This document shows, in pieces, positions 1-10,706 of a stretch of 21,018 nt of DNA. Origin of the DNA: Beroe ovata (Eukaryota; Ctenophora; Nuda; Beroida; Beroidae). The stretch spans positions 58,531 to 79,548 of the forward strand of contig CAMPET010000117.1 in NCBI GenBank assembly GCA_946803715.1, written 5' to 3'. The notes beneath the pieces were generated by a model that saw only the letters and a list, made by a program, of their open reading frames with translations, searched no databases and was not told the origin of the DNA. How positions within the stretch are numbered: position 1 is the first letter of the stretch; each line of letters begins with the position of its first letter. A program made the translations under genes and the position numbers.

Positions 1-60
1 TGTGTGTGTGGGTGTGTGTGTGTGTGTGCGTTTGTGTTTGTGCGTGTTTGTGTGTTTGTG
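1..60. repeat. Interrupted TG microsatellite
   Basis: The window opens inside a tract of alternating T and G, broken by GGTG, GCG and TTTG variants. It is cut by the window edge, so its true length is unknown. The TGTTTGTG interruption also occurs in the tract at 5371-5465. Such tracts are ordinary simple repeats in animal genomes and no function is implied. Confidence 0.95.
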
Positions 61-3000
61 AACTGTTAAGGAAACTCCTGCACGCTGCCGACACTGGTAC
101 TACATCATTCAAGGCAAGTTATGTGTGTGCGGGTATATTTCACCTACAAGATTTCGTCAGTTAATTTCACAATATCCTAATTTTTCAGGGGCTGGAACCT
201 AAGTGATCCGTATATTATAATACGGCATTTATTCTAGAATAGGGTCTGTGAGACTCGATGTGTGGGTTATAACGAGTAGGTAATGACAGCAGTAGGCTTA
301 GTTTTGTGATAATTAAATTATCCTTTCAAAGATACCGATTTTCATCAAAAAGGAACGGATGAAATATAGAAATTTCATTCAATTGAAATAATGCAATGGA
401 TAGACAGATCGAAACAGACCATAGCCTAGAATAATGGATGCTAATGGAAACTCTCTCCGCGTCAACACCATACTCATGCGAATTTTAGATCACTGCATTG
501 AAAAGGGAATCCATTATCGAAAACATTTAATTGGGATTTGGGTGATGCTAAGCAATAGCATGTAGTCACAACGCTGTAATGCATAATGGTGATCGGGGCT
601 CCCAATGGGAAAAGGGCGTGGCCCAAACACACATAGCGGCTACACTTACAACGCAGTTAGAGGGGGTAAACCGTTGGAAAAACGAACAATAAAACGGACA
701 CAACATATCAACAGACCGACCAGGAATGCTCTCTTCACAACTTGTTGACAAGGAACGCACACATCATCCTGCGATCGTACTCTAGCTTTCTCAATAAACG
801 ATCGGGCAACGCAGGGAATGATCATCTTCGTTTCCTGCTTCTCCGCGAAAACGGTATGCGAGGCCGGAGTTGTAGGATGTGGCTGCGGAAGCCAAGAAAA
901 TCCCACAAATATGTGATGAAAATACAAATTTGAAAATAATCATCGCGCGCGCACACACGGAGCTCGACGAGCGGCTAAATAACGGACAATGTGCTGCCTA
1001 ATTATCATAGTTTTTGTGTAGTTTTCGGGAATGGGAGCCCTAAGTATGCAGTACTATATTATAAAGACGTGATTTCTTCGGTTATCATACTCACTACTCA
1101 GTACTACGTGGTGAGAAGAGGAACATAATGAATTGTCATCACGCGGTTACAAACAAGCTAGAACGGCGTTTACCAAAGAATGGTCGGTATAACACATAAC
1201 GAGCAGGATATGACATATAAAGTTGTAATTAGACGTAGACAGCAAGGAACTGTATGAGAGTTAAAACCCCTCGCGGAGATGGAAAAGAGGGGAACAGAGA
1301 AGAACAATTATCATTCCACTCGGTATGAAGTGATGATGATATATTGTAAAGCAACTCTTATAGCAACAACAGCTTGAGTTGCTAATAGTCAATGTGCTCC
1401 ATGTTTAATTGCTGTATAGCGCAATGAGGCGTGAAGCAACCTCAGTATGGGCAGGCCTCACCGGTGAGGTAGGGACCCGTATGCGAATGTAAGAAGAGTA
1501 GATTATAATTCGGTCATATGAATACCAACAACGACACGATTATATGCCGTGAGAATTTACTGTGTTGCGGATCGCAAAGGGTAACGAATAACTTGCACTT
1601 ACATGCGATTAAAACTGCAGTACGACAAAAAATCGCGAGAGTTATGTAAGTTTGGAGTTATGTAATTAAGTTTAATGCATTGAACCTGGTTCAGAGAGCA
1701 GCAGCAAACCGCGGGAGGCTCTCAGACGTTTTTTAACTACACAATAGTACAAAGGTAGCGTAAATACCTCGTGTAGCAGAAATTGTGATGTTTAAATTGG
1801 GATACTTTTCCAACTTTTACACAATACACACTCATGGCGTTAATTTTTACCTCCCGCTCCAACTACGGCCCTGTAGAGCTCATATACTTGCCGTGAGACC
1901 GCACCAAATCACAGACGTCAGACAGCTCTTAGGGTACCGAGATAGGGCCAAAATTCGATCAAAAGCCCCTCAATTTCACAAAATTTTCCGCCAAATTCTC
2001 AACCAATTCCTGCCCATTGTGCTCCTTCGGTCTCGCATGTTCCTGGATCACGCTTGTCTCTGGGATCATCAGTATATACCGAGCTAACTATGAAGCTTGT
2101 ACGTGGTCAATACAAAGAAATCGTTTTTGTCCCCAACAAAGAAAAGATTGCCCAGGCCTCGCGCGCGAGTGGGGCTCCATATTACCTTCATTAACCAAGA
2201 ATTCAACATGTGTTTGAAAATATGCAATGTGTTCCCGAATAAATATATTACGTTAAATAAAATATATGTGTTTTCTTTGCCACATATTATCATATCATCG
2301 TAACTTCAACACCCAGTCAAAGCAGATTTGTCGTAACCTTCGGATGCGGCCCCTTTCTCGCACATATTGCGTGCCTTCAGATTCAGTGGCTTAATCAAAA
2401 ACTGTTACAGAACGAAAACTATAACAAACCCCACACGCGATAAAAGGAGCAACGCCGCAGACTAAAATCTAAAGGTGCATATCTTTAGAATCATATATGG
2501 TGGTGCACCTAGAGGAGAACATGATGTAGTAGAGGGTCATGCAGCGGGTCACGGTTACCGAGATGTGACATCCCCCGGCCCCCTCCCCTCCTTTTGCAAC
2601 ATCTAATATCTGCGATTGGGAGACACATGACTTTATCACTGGGGGGACGATATTAGATTGCTTTTCTATAACACATGTTATTTGTAAATTGTCGTACTGC
2701 TGGTATTACACCCACACAAATGCAAAGCAGTCCCCCTCACTAGGATATAATATGCAAAAACAATCGAAACGTACCTTTATCACAGAGGGTAGAACACAAC
2801 GATTACATTTCTGATCCTATTTCTCGACAAATATAGGTATGATAGAAAGTGATCGACATTGTAACACTGGGATATATTTTCTGATTCGATTCACGCAGTC
2901 ATTGCTCTACTGTAGCATGGCATTTGTCGGATATTCACGGGAAAAACGCACATGTGCGCGTAATATTATATGCTGACCTATATAATCCGAATTATAACAT

Positions 3001-3300
3001 TAGACCATGAAACCCACGCAATATCTTGACTGAGGAGTGAAGACACACACCCAGTTTTAAACTGAAACATGCCTACCGCAAAACGAATGCTAGGGGCAAT
3101 TAACCATGGAATTCGCTAGGAATGTATGCCCGACTCTCCCGAAATGTCATCTACAGTAATTGAAGAACAGAATCGAATACCAACATCACAGGAGTCTACT
3201 ACCGTAGTGTCGATAATAGTGTCCACTGTCATAGTATATGTGGACGACAAGCTATCATCTATACTTGTTTGTTACCCATAATTTGCGTGCTATGGATACT
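61..3300. other. Mostly featureless AT-rich DNA
   Basis: I find no convincing gene here. Short open frames are present (for example around 646-927 on the minus strand and 1785-2087 on the plus strand), but none has a recognisable motif or two clear splice sites. A perfect 14-base palindrome, CCTCACCGGTGAGG, lies at 1456-1469. A pyrimidine-rich C stretch lies near 2572-2594. The region could be intergenic or intronic. Confidence 0.5.
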
Positions 3301-3310
3301 ACTAAATTTC

Positions 3311-3324
3311 GTTGCCTTGGCGAC
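3311..3324. promoter_or_regulatory. RFX-like inverted repeat (weak)
   Basis: The sequence GTTGCCTTGGCGAC is an inverted repeat of RFX half-sites that differs from the palindromic X-box GTTGCCATGGCAAC at two of 14 bases. A 13-base palindrome (AGCGGT-A-ACCGCT) lies about 12 bases to the right, and a CACGTG E-box at 3366-3371. No transcript can be tied to it, so it may be chance. Confidence 0.2.
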
Positions 3325-3614
3325 ACACAATATGAAGCGGTAACCGCTATGAAATGGAACGTAGGCACGTGTCAGTTGTCGCCAATGATACTTGTCCAAT
3401 GTCCGCGGCATGCATGTCGCGAACAAATATCATGGATGACAGGAAATTATTTGAGTACCTAAATCTTCATTATATCAAAACCTGACAAAATAATCAGGAC
3501 GCAAGGAACATCGTGCTGATTAAATTTGGGGCCGTTTATGAAACGTCAAACATGCTTGTATGCGCAATAACGGGGAGTGAAGAACAACTGAAGTCAGGGC
3601 ATCGGAACACGCCA

Positions 3615-3633
3615 CACGTGCGTCATGCACGTG
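3615..3633. promoter_or_regulatory. Paired CACGTG E-boxes in an inverted repeat
   Basis: Two CACGTG motifs (3615-3620 and 3628-3633) form a 19-base inverted repeat, CACGTGC-GTCAT-GCACGTG, inside a short GC-rich patch (about 3606-3650). CACGTG is the classic target of bHLH and bHLH-PAS or Myc-family factors. The patch ends just before a consensus splice donor (CACAG|GTATGT, GT at 3689-3690). It could therefore be the promoter or 5' exon of a + strand transcript, which is inference. Confidence 0.3.
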
Positions 3634-3688
3634 GCCCGGCGGCCCGCTTTGAAAAATATATTAATGAAAATGATTGGGCCTCTCACAG

Positions 3689-3904
3689 GTATGTGTGTGT
3701 GTATGTGTGTGGGTGTATGTGTGTGGGAGTATATGTGTGTGTGTCACTGTGAGTATGTGTCTATGTCTGTGTCTGTGTTCGTGTACATGCTTGTGTGCTA
3801 CTTGTGTCTGTGTCTGTGTGTGTGTCTGTATGTATGTGTATGTGTGAGCCTGTGTGTGCTGTGTGTGTCTGTATGTATGTGTATGTGTGTGCCTGTGTGT
3901 GTGT
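3689..3904. repeat. Long degenerate TG-rich repeat with a 43-base tandem duplication
   Basis: About 215 bases consist almost wholly of TGTG, TATG and TCTG steps. Inside it a ~43-base block containing TCTGTATGTATGTGTATGTG occurs twice in tandem (about 3820-3862 and 3863-3905) with few differences. The long cysteine/valine-rich frames across it are artefacts of the repeat and not genes. The tract begins exactly at a consensus donor GTATGT, so it may lie inside an intron. Confidence 0.9.
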
Positions 3905-4411
3905 TTTCAATCAACATGCAAAGGTGGGGAACAAGGATGCGGCGCAGTACCACTTTGGTGGTGCCCTGAATTGTTTGTGTCATGTCTATCGAAATATATT
4001 GGATTGGGTCGATATGATATAAAAGACAACAACACATCCCATCATCAGCTGCTCATCATGGCAAAGAAGAGACCATGGAGCTAATAACAAGAACACCTGG
4101 TCCGTCTCAAGTCAATACAACAATCACCGCAGCATAGGGAGGAGAATCGTTCATGTAAAGAGCACGAGTGCAACAACCGTTAAATATTTAGAGCAAACCA
4201 TAGCTGTGTTTATGAAGGAGCACGCGCAATGATAGTTGTTCTAAATGGGCGTGTCAAGTATTGAGGAATCTGACAGCTTTTTTCAAACAGACCGAAATAT
4301 TCGACAAAACGACAATATGGTCACCTCGGATCCGCATAATTTCATAATGACAACTGAACATTCTCTAGAAATGGTCTAGTACCAACTATAAACCGACTAA
4401 ATTGCACGTAC
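3905..4411. other. Non-coding or undetermined spacer
   Basis: The interval separates the TG tract from the minus-strand exon candidate. A short coding-like patch lies near 3920-3990, but it has only a weak AAG acceptor and no frame that continues cleanly. If the exon at 4412-4637 is real, this interval is the start of its downstream intron. Confidence 0.4.
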
Positions 4412-4637
4412 CTGGAGGGAGAAGAGATTGACGCCGCGCGAGCCTTCCTCTCGAACAGTTTCAGGTTATCGGCGTACTGTTGCGGTGTGATCTTGACAGT
4501 CCCGTGAATTCCATGTTCAGGGAGTAAATCCTGGTCAGTGGATATCAGCATGTTGATGTGCACACCTTCATCCTCTTCCTCCCCCGCTCGACGTGGCGTC
4601 ACCGGCTTGTTCCCCATGGTGTCAACGGGCAATAAAT
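4412..4637 (-). CDS. Candidate protein-coding exon, unknown product
   Basis: This GC-richer island sits in AT-rich DNA and is open on the minus strand across its whole length. Read on that strand, it follows a pyrimidine-rich acceptor ending CCACCTCCCCAG and ends at a strong donor, CCCTCCAG|GTACGT. Both splice sites therefore match consensus and bound the same open frame. An ATG at 4617-4615 sits in an excellent context (ACACCATGG) and would start MGNKPVTPRR. The exon can be a first coding exon (68 codons plus 2 bases, phase 2 donor) or an internal exon reading through from LLPVDT. The peptide has an acidic run (GEEEDEG), then VHINMLISTDQDLLPEHG, then a basic amphipathic stretch (KLFERKARAASIS). 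The MGNK start recalls myristoylated proteins, but position 6 is Val and does not fit the usual rule. I do not recognise the family. The following exon should lie below 4400 and was not found. Confidence 0.4.
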
Positions 4638-5370
4638 CTGGGGAGGTGGTGTCAAGACGATAGAATATTGTGGCCACTTAGAAAGTATTCCATATAGGAA
4701 AAAAGTCTTGAGGAAATATGCCATTAATGATTTAAGTAACCGAAAAGTATGGTGTCATGGCGGTGACTGAGCTCCGGCGTGTACGGTGTATGTGGTGATA
4801 AGAAGCATGTGGTGTCACGAATATGTGAGTGGTATCCCGTGGACCATGAAATCCAACTCACAGCTGCTGTTCAGTGGGTCTGATCGTAAATAAGAATTGT
4901 TCACGAGTTTCTCAGTTGCAACACCATCCCTTCCTGAGGACACAGAATAACGTTCATAACATTATAGTGGTAAAAGCAAAAAGGTGTCCACATAATTTAT
5001 ACTATGTGTGGCTAAGAATATGTAATAACTTAGTGCGACGTTCAGTGGGCAAGAATGTATAGAGTTAAGCATATTCAAGGATTTTAGGGGCTCACCGCTC
5101 AGTAAAAGATAAAATTAGGCATCACTATCACGTACGCTACTATAGTAAGACTAAGATATGAAAACGATGCATTTGAGAAGTCGTTGTCACTCAAAAACAT
5201 CATCTCAGATACATGTAGATAGTGGTTTAAACCGTGCGGATTCATGACATTGGTGTACAGTGTTGTGGACAGATCTAGTGACTATAGCAACTCTCGATGC
5301 AGCTGTTACAGTGAATGTTACAGTTCCTACCATCCCGCATGGGCTCCGTGCGGGGAGAGACTGAGTGACG
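4638..5370. other. Non-coding spacer or intron
   Basis: The DNA is AT-rich, with no frame or splice pair that I can support. The part next to 4637 holds the pyrimidine-rich acceptor of the minus-strand exon candidate. Confidence 0.45.
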
Positions 5371-5380
5371 AGTGAGTGTT

Positions 5381-5411
<31 letters not shown>

Positions 5412-5465
5412 TTGTGTGTTTGTGTGTGTGTGTGTTTGTGTGTTTGCTTTGTGAGTGAGTGTGTT
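5371..5465. repeat. TG microsatellite with TTTG interruptions
   Basis: The tract is built of TGTG runs broken regularly by TGTTTGTG, and fades into GTGAGTGAGTGTG at the right. It has the same interruption style as the tract at the window start. The HTQTHTHT-type open frame on the minus strand is simply this repeat translated. Confidence 0.93.
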
Positions 5466-5592
5466 TATGATAGATTTAAGTGTGGCTAACGATATGTACT
5501 CAATACTCATCATTCATTCGTGGCATACTCAGCAACCACACACATACGCGAACAGAATGGCATGAAGAAACATTCAAAAACGTTTTTCGAAA

Positions 5593-5652
5593 TCATAGTT
5601 TCATCTTTTCATAGCTACGGCGAAACGCAAACCGACGTTTAGATTCTGATAT
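5593..5652 (-). CDS. Candidate terminal exon, unknown product
   Basis: On the minus strand a strong acceptor (CTTTGTTTTTTCCAG) is followed by 20 codons ending in TGA at 5595-5593. They read ISESKRRFAFRRSYEKMKL and stop, in phase 0 with the acceptor. The peptide is very basic and its codons look more gene-like than the flanks. No polyadenylation signal is obvious in the next 100 bases on that strand, and no upstream exon was identified. A chance acceptor is quite possible. If real, this is the C-terminus of a minus-strand gene whose other exons lie to the right. Confidence 0.25.
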   Translation of the reverse strand: MSESKRRFAFRRSYEKMKL

Positions 5653-6152
5653 CTGGAAAAAACAAAGCAGCGTGAACGGGGAGGTCATCATCAGTAGCTG
5701 GAGTGTGGCGTTGAAGGAGTGTGCGTGGGAGTGCGTTGAACACGAGGATTGAGGGTTGGGGTTATCCATGGACACCCGAGATATACTACAATCTACATCA
5801 TCATGGACGAAGGACAGTGAACAGTAGATTCAACATCAATATCACACTCCGAAGTGCATCAATAATTCGATAGAGACATAAAAACCGGTAATCCGTCTCC
5901 CCACTCTCTCTACGTCATAGAATATAGAAGGGAGAGCAGCACATGCCCTCTTTGTCATGGAGCCCGTGGCATTTGAGTTATTCAATGACTTCATTGTTCA
6001 TGAAATGCACTTAGTGTCATATTATAATGTTCATGTCGAGCACACAGGGTGTCACTCTGTCACCCTCTATTAGTAGTTTCTGTACCAAATATTGATAGTG
6101 TTGGCTTATAAAGTTGGGTTTTAAATGATTCATGCAAGAAACTGGCCGCCCA

Positions 6153-6182
6153 ATGAATCTGAAAGTTCTGATGAATCTGAAA
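6153..6182. repeat. 18-base tandem duplication (partial)
   Basis: ATGAATCTGAAAGTTCTG is followed directly by ATGAATCTGAAA, giving about 1.7 copies. This is consistent with replication slippage. Confidence 0.8.
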
Positions 6183-6282
6183 TTTCACAAACTATTCGTT
6201 ATTTCAGTCTGAGTGGTCAAAGAAGGCTAGGTCATTCATTGCTCAGATTTGACTGTATCAATGAGTCATGATTGCTGACGAG

Positions 6283-6320
6283 CCCAATCCTACAATCCCA
6301 ATCCTACAATCCCTACAATC
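6283..6320. repeat. 14-base tandem repeat
   Basis: CCCAATCCTACAAT occurs twice exactly, followed by a shortened copy, CCCTACAATC. Confidence 0.85.
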
Positions 6321-7073
6321 TACAAAAACCATGATCCAAGTTCTTCAGTACATGAGCACAAACCATAACTTGGTGGAGGATTGAAGCATTGAGAATGGAA
6401 CAACATCGAACAAGTAACAACAAAAGTACAGTCTGGAATTATGAATGTTATAGACTCGACCATGGGTTCACCTGGCGTACTAAGAAATGAATCCCAGACT
6501 CAGAACTTCAGAGGAAACCCGCTTAGTGAATGTGAGAGAGGACCCGCCCCGCCCTCTTTCATAATACATAATGTTGTAGTCTGGTACTGCAGTGAAGTGG
6601 TACCTCAAATAGAGAGGCATGAGGCATGAGGCAAGGTGGTAGTACAAAGTAGCTACCATGTACCAGCTATACTACTGAGGACAAATACATGCAAACCGTG
6701 ACAAAAAGACACACCGTTTCCAATCAGAGCGTGAACACTGTAGAGGGAAAGAAACGACTGATCAAGGTAGTTGTGTGGTTGCGAAACACGATTGACGATC
6801 TCAAGTCGGTGATAGATTCACCAACCAACTCTTTATATATACCTCACAGGAAGACTTATTATATGAGGGATCAACCAGATCTATAGTGCGTCCTTCATCA
6901 TCATCATTATATTCCGAGGTGGTAAGATAAAAGGTTCTTTATGAGTGTGTGTGTTTTAAAAGAACAATTACCTACGGAATGATGTGTCTTTCGGCCATAA
7001 TATATAGAGCTGTTTTGATTGGTAGAATTATACACCGTTTATGTGCTTGATCGTATATTGATGTTGAATATAC

Positions 7074-7093
7074 TGTAGTATAGTGTAGTATAG
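7074..7093. repeat. 10-base tandem duplication
   Basis: TGTAGTATAG is present twice head to tail with no mismatch. Confidence 0.8.
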
Positions 7094-8440
7094 TCGGTAT
7101 TATATCGGGGAATGAGGGAAAAGGTGTGGTTAGGAATTGATGAATGAGAATTGTGCAAAAACTGAATGCAAAATGTGTAAAAGATGATTAGAATCGAGAA
7201 GATAAAGAGCCGTGGAAAAACTGAGAGGAAAACTTGTGAACTGTGAAAATTAGAGAAAGAAATTGAAAAACTCTGGGCGTAGGAAAATGTAAAACCATGT
7301 GAAGAATAAATAAAAAGAAATACGAAGTGAATGAAGAATGATGGGGTTGGAGAAAAAGCGTCGGAGATTTAATGATAGTAATACCGGATATATCAGGCCA
7401 CAACGTCGGATAAATGTAATACTACAAGGAGTTATGGGAGCATGAATATTATATGCGTGTCGGGTATTCATCGCTGAATGCTTGCAAAGAGCACAGGAAG
7501 TTATATAGTACAATCTTACAATACGTTCGACAGACGTTCGATCAAAGTCTGGCGACTTTTTATTTGGGGTATTTATATCAAGCTTGGTGTAGAATAATAT
7601 TTCAAATGCACATCCTGGGCCAACCCTCCTTGTGATTTACTTCATTGAGCTCGTAACGATTACCATTCACATACCGGTTTTAATTTAATCTCGGCTTTTA
7701 TACCCACGTTTAGACAGATCAACGAGGACTCAAACATAGGTAAACATTCCTCCATCATGGTAACATACATGAGATTTGAATCATTCGTTAAGAATTTCAT
7801 GTGGAAATACCACGTAGACATGATAATAGAGTGACAAATCTCAAGTGAGCGCGTGGCAGACCACTTATGATATCGGAAAAGATTGAAGGAACAACGCGAT
7901 TATTGTGAGTTGGAGACGCACAACATTGCCGTCGAATCTCGTAAGAGTCTCAACCTATATCCATCGCATAACAAGGCAAGCAGTCCTGCACGCGCTGAAC
8001 CATCAGTCCGCAGTCGCTTCATTTTGCAGATTAATGAACTCCTCCGATACCTTTTCTTTCTCAACCAACCACCGGTCTAGAACAGACAACCAAAATATGA
8101 TGTAGTGCTGATATTGTCGGTAAGCTTCTGAACCAATAAAAAATGAGACAAATGCCGATACCAGCTCTGATTAATGATGAGACTTTACAATGGAGCATGT
8201 TTTGCTAATAAGTTTTTTACAAGTGGGGAAGTGTAAAGTGCCGAATGACATGAACAATCTGCGAAAAATATCTGTACACCTTCGTGCGGCGTGTATTAGA
8301 AAACTAGAGATGTTCAAAATACTAACTAATATAATGCTCACATTTGAAACACTCAAATGCTATGAAACATACCAAAATTGGACACAATCATCGAGTACTG
8401 AGTAGAACCATAACTCATAAGCCATAACATATACTACATA

Positions 8441-8464
8441 TAGAGTGCGAACTAGAGTGCGAAC
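8441..8464. repeat. 12-base tandem duplication
   Basis: TAGAGTGCGAAC is present twice head to tail with no mismatch. Confidence 0.85.
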
Positions 8465-8984
8465 ATATTATAAACTACAATAAAGACAATTATGACTACT
8501 TATTATCTACCTCACGAAAATAAAAAATAGTTGTTACACACACAGCGTTCGTGCTCGTATAAATTAGTCTGAAACTAAGTACTTTGATTTGAACGTTGAA
8601 TTGGTGTGTGAGGGAGTGAGCAACTAGGAAAGTGTGTTAACATGCGGGTGAGAGTAGGATTCAGTGATTCGAATTGGACCAAAATTTAAAAATCGCGAAA
8701 AGAATTTTGCTCATGTCACAGAAATTATGATTGAATTGTAATTAGGTAATAAGAAAATCTTGGAATATCTATGAATGAACATGTAATATGTAAATATTCC
8801 CAGCGTTATCGTTGCGTGACATTATTCGATACTCGCCGAAACCAGGAAGGAAGGCACAATCTGGTTAGATAATTTGACATTTGTGGATGGTGAACCAGTT
8901 AATAAGGCATAAAACCCACCATATCATCATGTAACTGACAGTTGATAACCATACGGTTTCACGTGAACCCCTATTCAAACTTAC

Positions 8985-9069
8985 ACATTGTAGTATGATG
9001 CCAGGTATCATTATCAGTGTAGGAGCCATGGAAAGCACGCCGCCCAGGCGTTCCATATCCGGGAATCAT
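8985..9069 (-). CDS. Candidate first coding exon beside a CpG block
   Basis: On the minus strand an ATG at 9069-9067 opens a frame of 28 codons plus one base. It reads MIPGYGTPGRRAFHG, then SYTDNDTWHHTTM, and runs into a perfect donor core, GTAAGT (8984-8979). An in-frame TGA lies just upstream of the ATG, so this is the first possible start. The CpG-rich block at 9110-9265 lies immediately 5' on this strand, as expected for a promoter and 5' exon. Points against: the base before the donor is T rather than G, the plus strand offers a rival frame starting GCCATGG at 9028 (MESTPPRRSISG...), and no second exon was identified. I do not recognise the peptide. Confidence 0.27.
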
Positions 9070-9109
9070 GGGTCCGTGATCAACGGCGGAGCAACGCAAC
9101 GAAACGCCA

Positions 9110-9265
9110 TTTCATCGACAATGACATTCCCTGTCTTCTGCGCGCGCTTTCATCAAAATTTGTCCACATTTTCGCGCCGCGCCGCGCGCGCGGTTCGTAC
9201 AGTTGTGGTTGATAACGGTTGCATGCGATACATCATTTTCATATCGCGCGGTACGCGAACGTCCA
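9110..9265. promoter_or_regulatory. CpG-rich block, possible promoter
   Basis: CpG is dense here compared with the flanks, especially at 9139-9192 (runs of CGCG, including GCGCCGCGCCGCGCGCGCGG) and 9241-9260. Such local islands in AT-rich animal DNA often mark a transcription start. No TATA box or named factor site is clear. The block sits at the 5' side of the minus-strand exon candidate at 8985-9069. Confidence 0.4.
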
Positions 9266-9299
9266 GAAAATGTGCGACGTTTTAAACTTATCAACACTA

Positions 9300-9746
9300 C
9301 TTATTACAATCAAATTTGAGAAGCGAGGGCCACACTTTGTGGAGATCCTGAAGAAGAGACTATAATGTCTTGAAACTGTCAGTAGATTTGTGGTGAAAAA
9401 TTGTGTGGGTTTGATTCAATTGACTTTGTATCACTGTCTACAATGTTCAATCATCTGAAGCGTGATTACTGAGTATTGATTTTTAAGACGAATCCAAGAA
9501 CTTGCCATTGCAGTGGCCATTAGCCAAGTCAAAACCGAAAATTTCATAGCCTTTCACTTTGAGACTTCATCGATATTCACGCTGATGACGTAACCTTTAC
9601 TCCTACTGAGATGATCATTTGTGAAATGTGAACCGTGTTCAATGTTCATTGTCTCAATTTCTCGTTGCAGGATTAATCAGGTTTACTAGGCGTGGGAACT
9701 CAGACTACAGAGCTGATTAATGAGAATCTGAGGAATGTGTTGAATA
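9300..9746. other. Non-coding, one strong acceptor-like site
   Basis: A pyrimidine-rich stretch ending TTTCTCGTTGCAG at 9671 resembles a + strand splice acceptor. The following frames close within about 15 codons, so no exon is called. Otherwise nothing is supported. Confidence 0.35.
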
Positions 9747-10357
9747 TGCAGCATCATATTCCATACATGATCGGGGCTTCGTTTACGGTTTTGAAAACAA
9801 AAACATTCTCATTGCCAAAACATAAACACTGCAACTAACTGCATCCCGATAATTTGCCGTATGTATACAATTAGCTACAGACTACAGTCTGCATCTACTA
9901 CAGACTACAGCATGCATACAGAATGTCACGTTAATGTGTGTGAGATCAGAATATATACGAATAAAGGTGCATCGTGCGAGGTAACGTGTAACGTGAAGAC
10001 ACGATCTGTAACGTGACCGTACACACAGCAATTTACAGACTTTAGTCGTCAACTTTGATTAATTTACTCATTCCAGTCACTGACAGCTGGTGAAATACTG
10101 TCACACAAAATACTAAATCATGCAGAGTAAAGATTAACTATCAATGAATTAGGTAGGAGCTCACCATAATACAAAGCTCCCGGGTCGAGATTATCTTCTT
10201 GATTCAGTGTCTCTGTCATCTCCTCTGTATGGTTGTCTACATGATGAGGCTACTGAGAACTGAGGTCAGTTACGCCTGATAAATCATGAAAATCATCGAG
10301 AAATGAGCACGGTAACATATGTTAACAAAAGTACCTAAGTTACAGCAATATAATAGG
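9747..10357 (+). repeat. ~610-base direct repeat, copy 1
   Basis: This segment begins TGCAGCATCATATTCC and ends AATAGG just before an n. It recurs at 10708-11316 with only a handful of differences: a TA insertion, a 4-base deletion (CCTA) and about eight substitutions clustered in the last 200 bases. It contains an internal repeat (CTACAGACTACAG twice, near 9875-9910) and three GTAACGTG words near 9980-10016. No coding frame is supported. Confidence 0.95.
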
Positions 10358-10358
10358 N
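10358..10358. other. Single unresolved base (n)
   Basis: The n lies exactly where direct repeat copy 1 ends, in TAATAGGnTAAGG. Its position suggests an assembly join. Confidence 0.9.
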
Positions 10359-10706
10359 TAAGGTCTGTTCAATCAGATGGAATGGCCTCATCTCATTGTT
10401 TCTTCTGGGGTCAGTTCCTGATTTCCCCCGCCTTAAGTCAGGGCTCCGTAGCTTTCTGCTGTATAAATCACCGATTTTCCAAGGTTTCAGCCTGGTTTTT
10501 GATGAACTAAAGCAGGAGGGGCTTATAGCAAGGGCCATAGTTTGATGAAAAATGTCTGTTCAATGATACCTATTATAAACTGTTGAGATCTACTGGCTGA
10601 TTTCGGTTTAGGATATTAATTATCCAGTACTGTATCCACGGCAGTCTGAGTGACAGAAGAGCACGCCTTCAGTCATGAGTAGAGGGGACCAAGGCCTGCA
10701 ACTAGG
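10359..10706. other. 348-base segment between two n's
   Basis: The segment is bounded by single n characters on both sides and lies between the two direct copies. It is GC-richer than the repeats and contains TCTGTTCAAT twice (about 10364 and 10553). A minus-strand frame is open at its left part, without a recognisable domain or splice context. It may be an independent small contig placed between contig ends. Confidence 0.55.

Larger units (their letters stand above)
5776..8860. other. AT-rich DNA without a supported gene
   Basis: No gene is supported in this 3 kb. Visible items are a GC-box-like CCCGCCCCGCCC at 6543-6554, several small tandem duplications (listed separately) and scattered AATAAA words. 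A short open patch at 8219-8405 on the plus strand follows a TTTTTTACAAG acceptor-like sequence, but nothing else backs it. Confidence 0.45.

Noticed and set aside
646-927. 93-codon open frame on the minus strand with an acceptor-like TTCTTGGCTTCCGCAG
   Set aside because: The acceptor is reasonable, but two different frames follow it equally well, no donor closes the exon and no domain is recognisable.
1456-1469. Perfect palindrome CCTCACCGGTGAGG
   Set aside because: A 14-base palindrome alone in 21 kb is not compelling, and no related site or gene start is nearby.
3513-4084. Several overlapping cysteine- and valine-rich open frames
   Set aside because: They are translations of the TG repeat on both strands. 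Their length comes from the repeat having no stop codons.
5205-5513. 102-codon minus-strand frame rich in His and Thr
   Set aside because: Its centre is the TG microsatellite at 5371-5465 translated.
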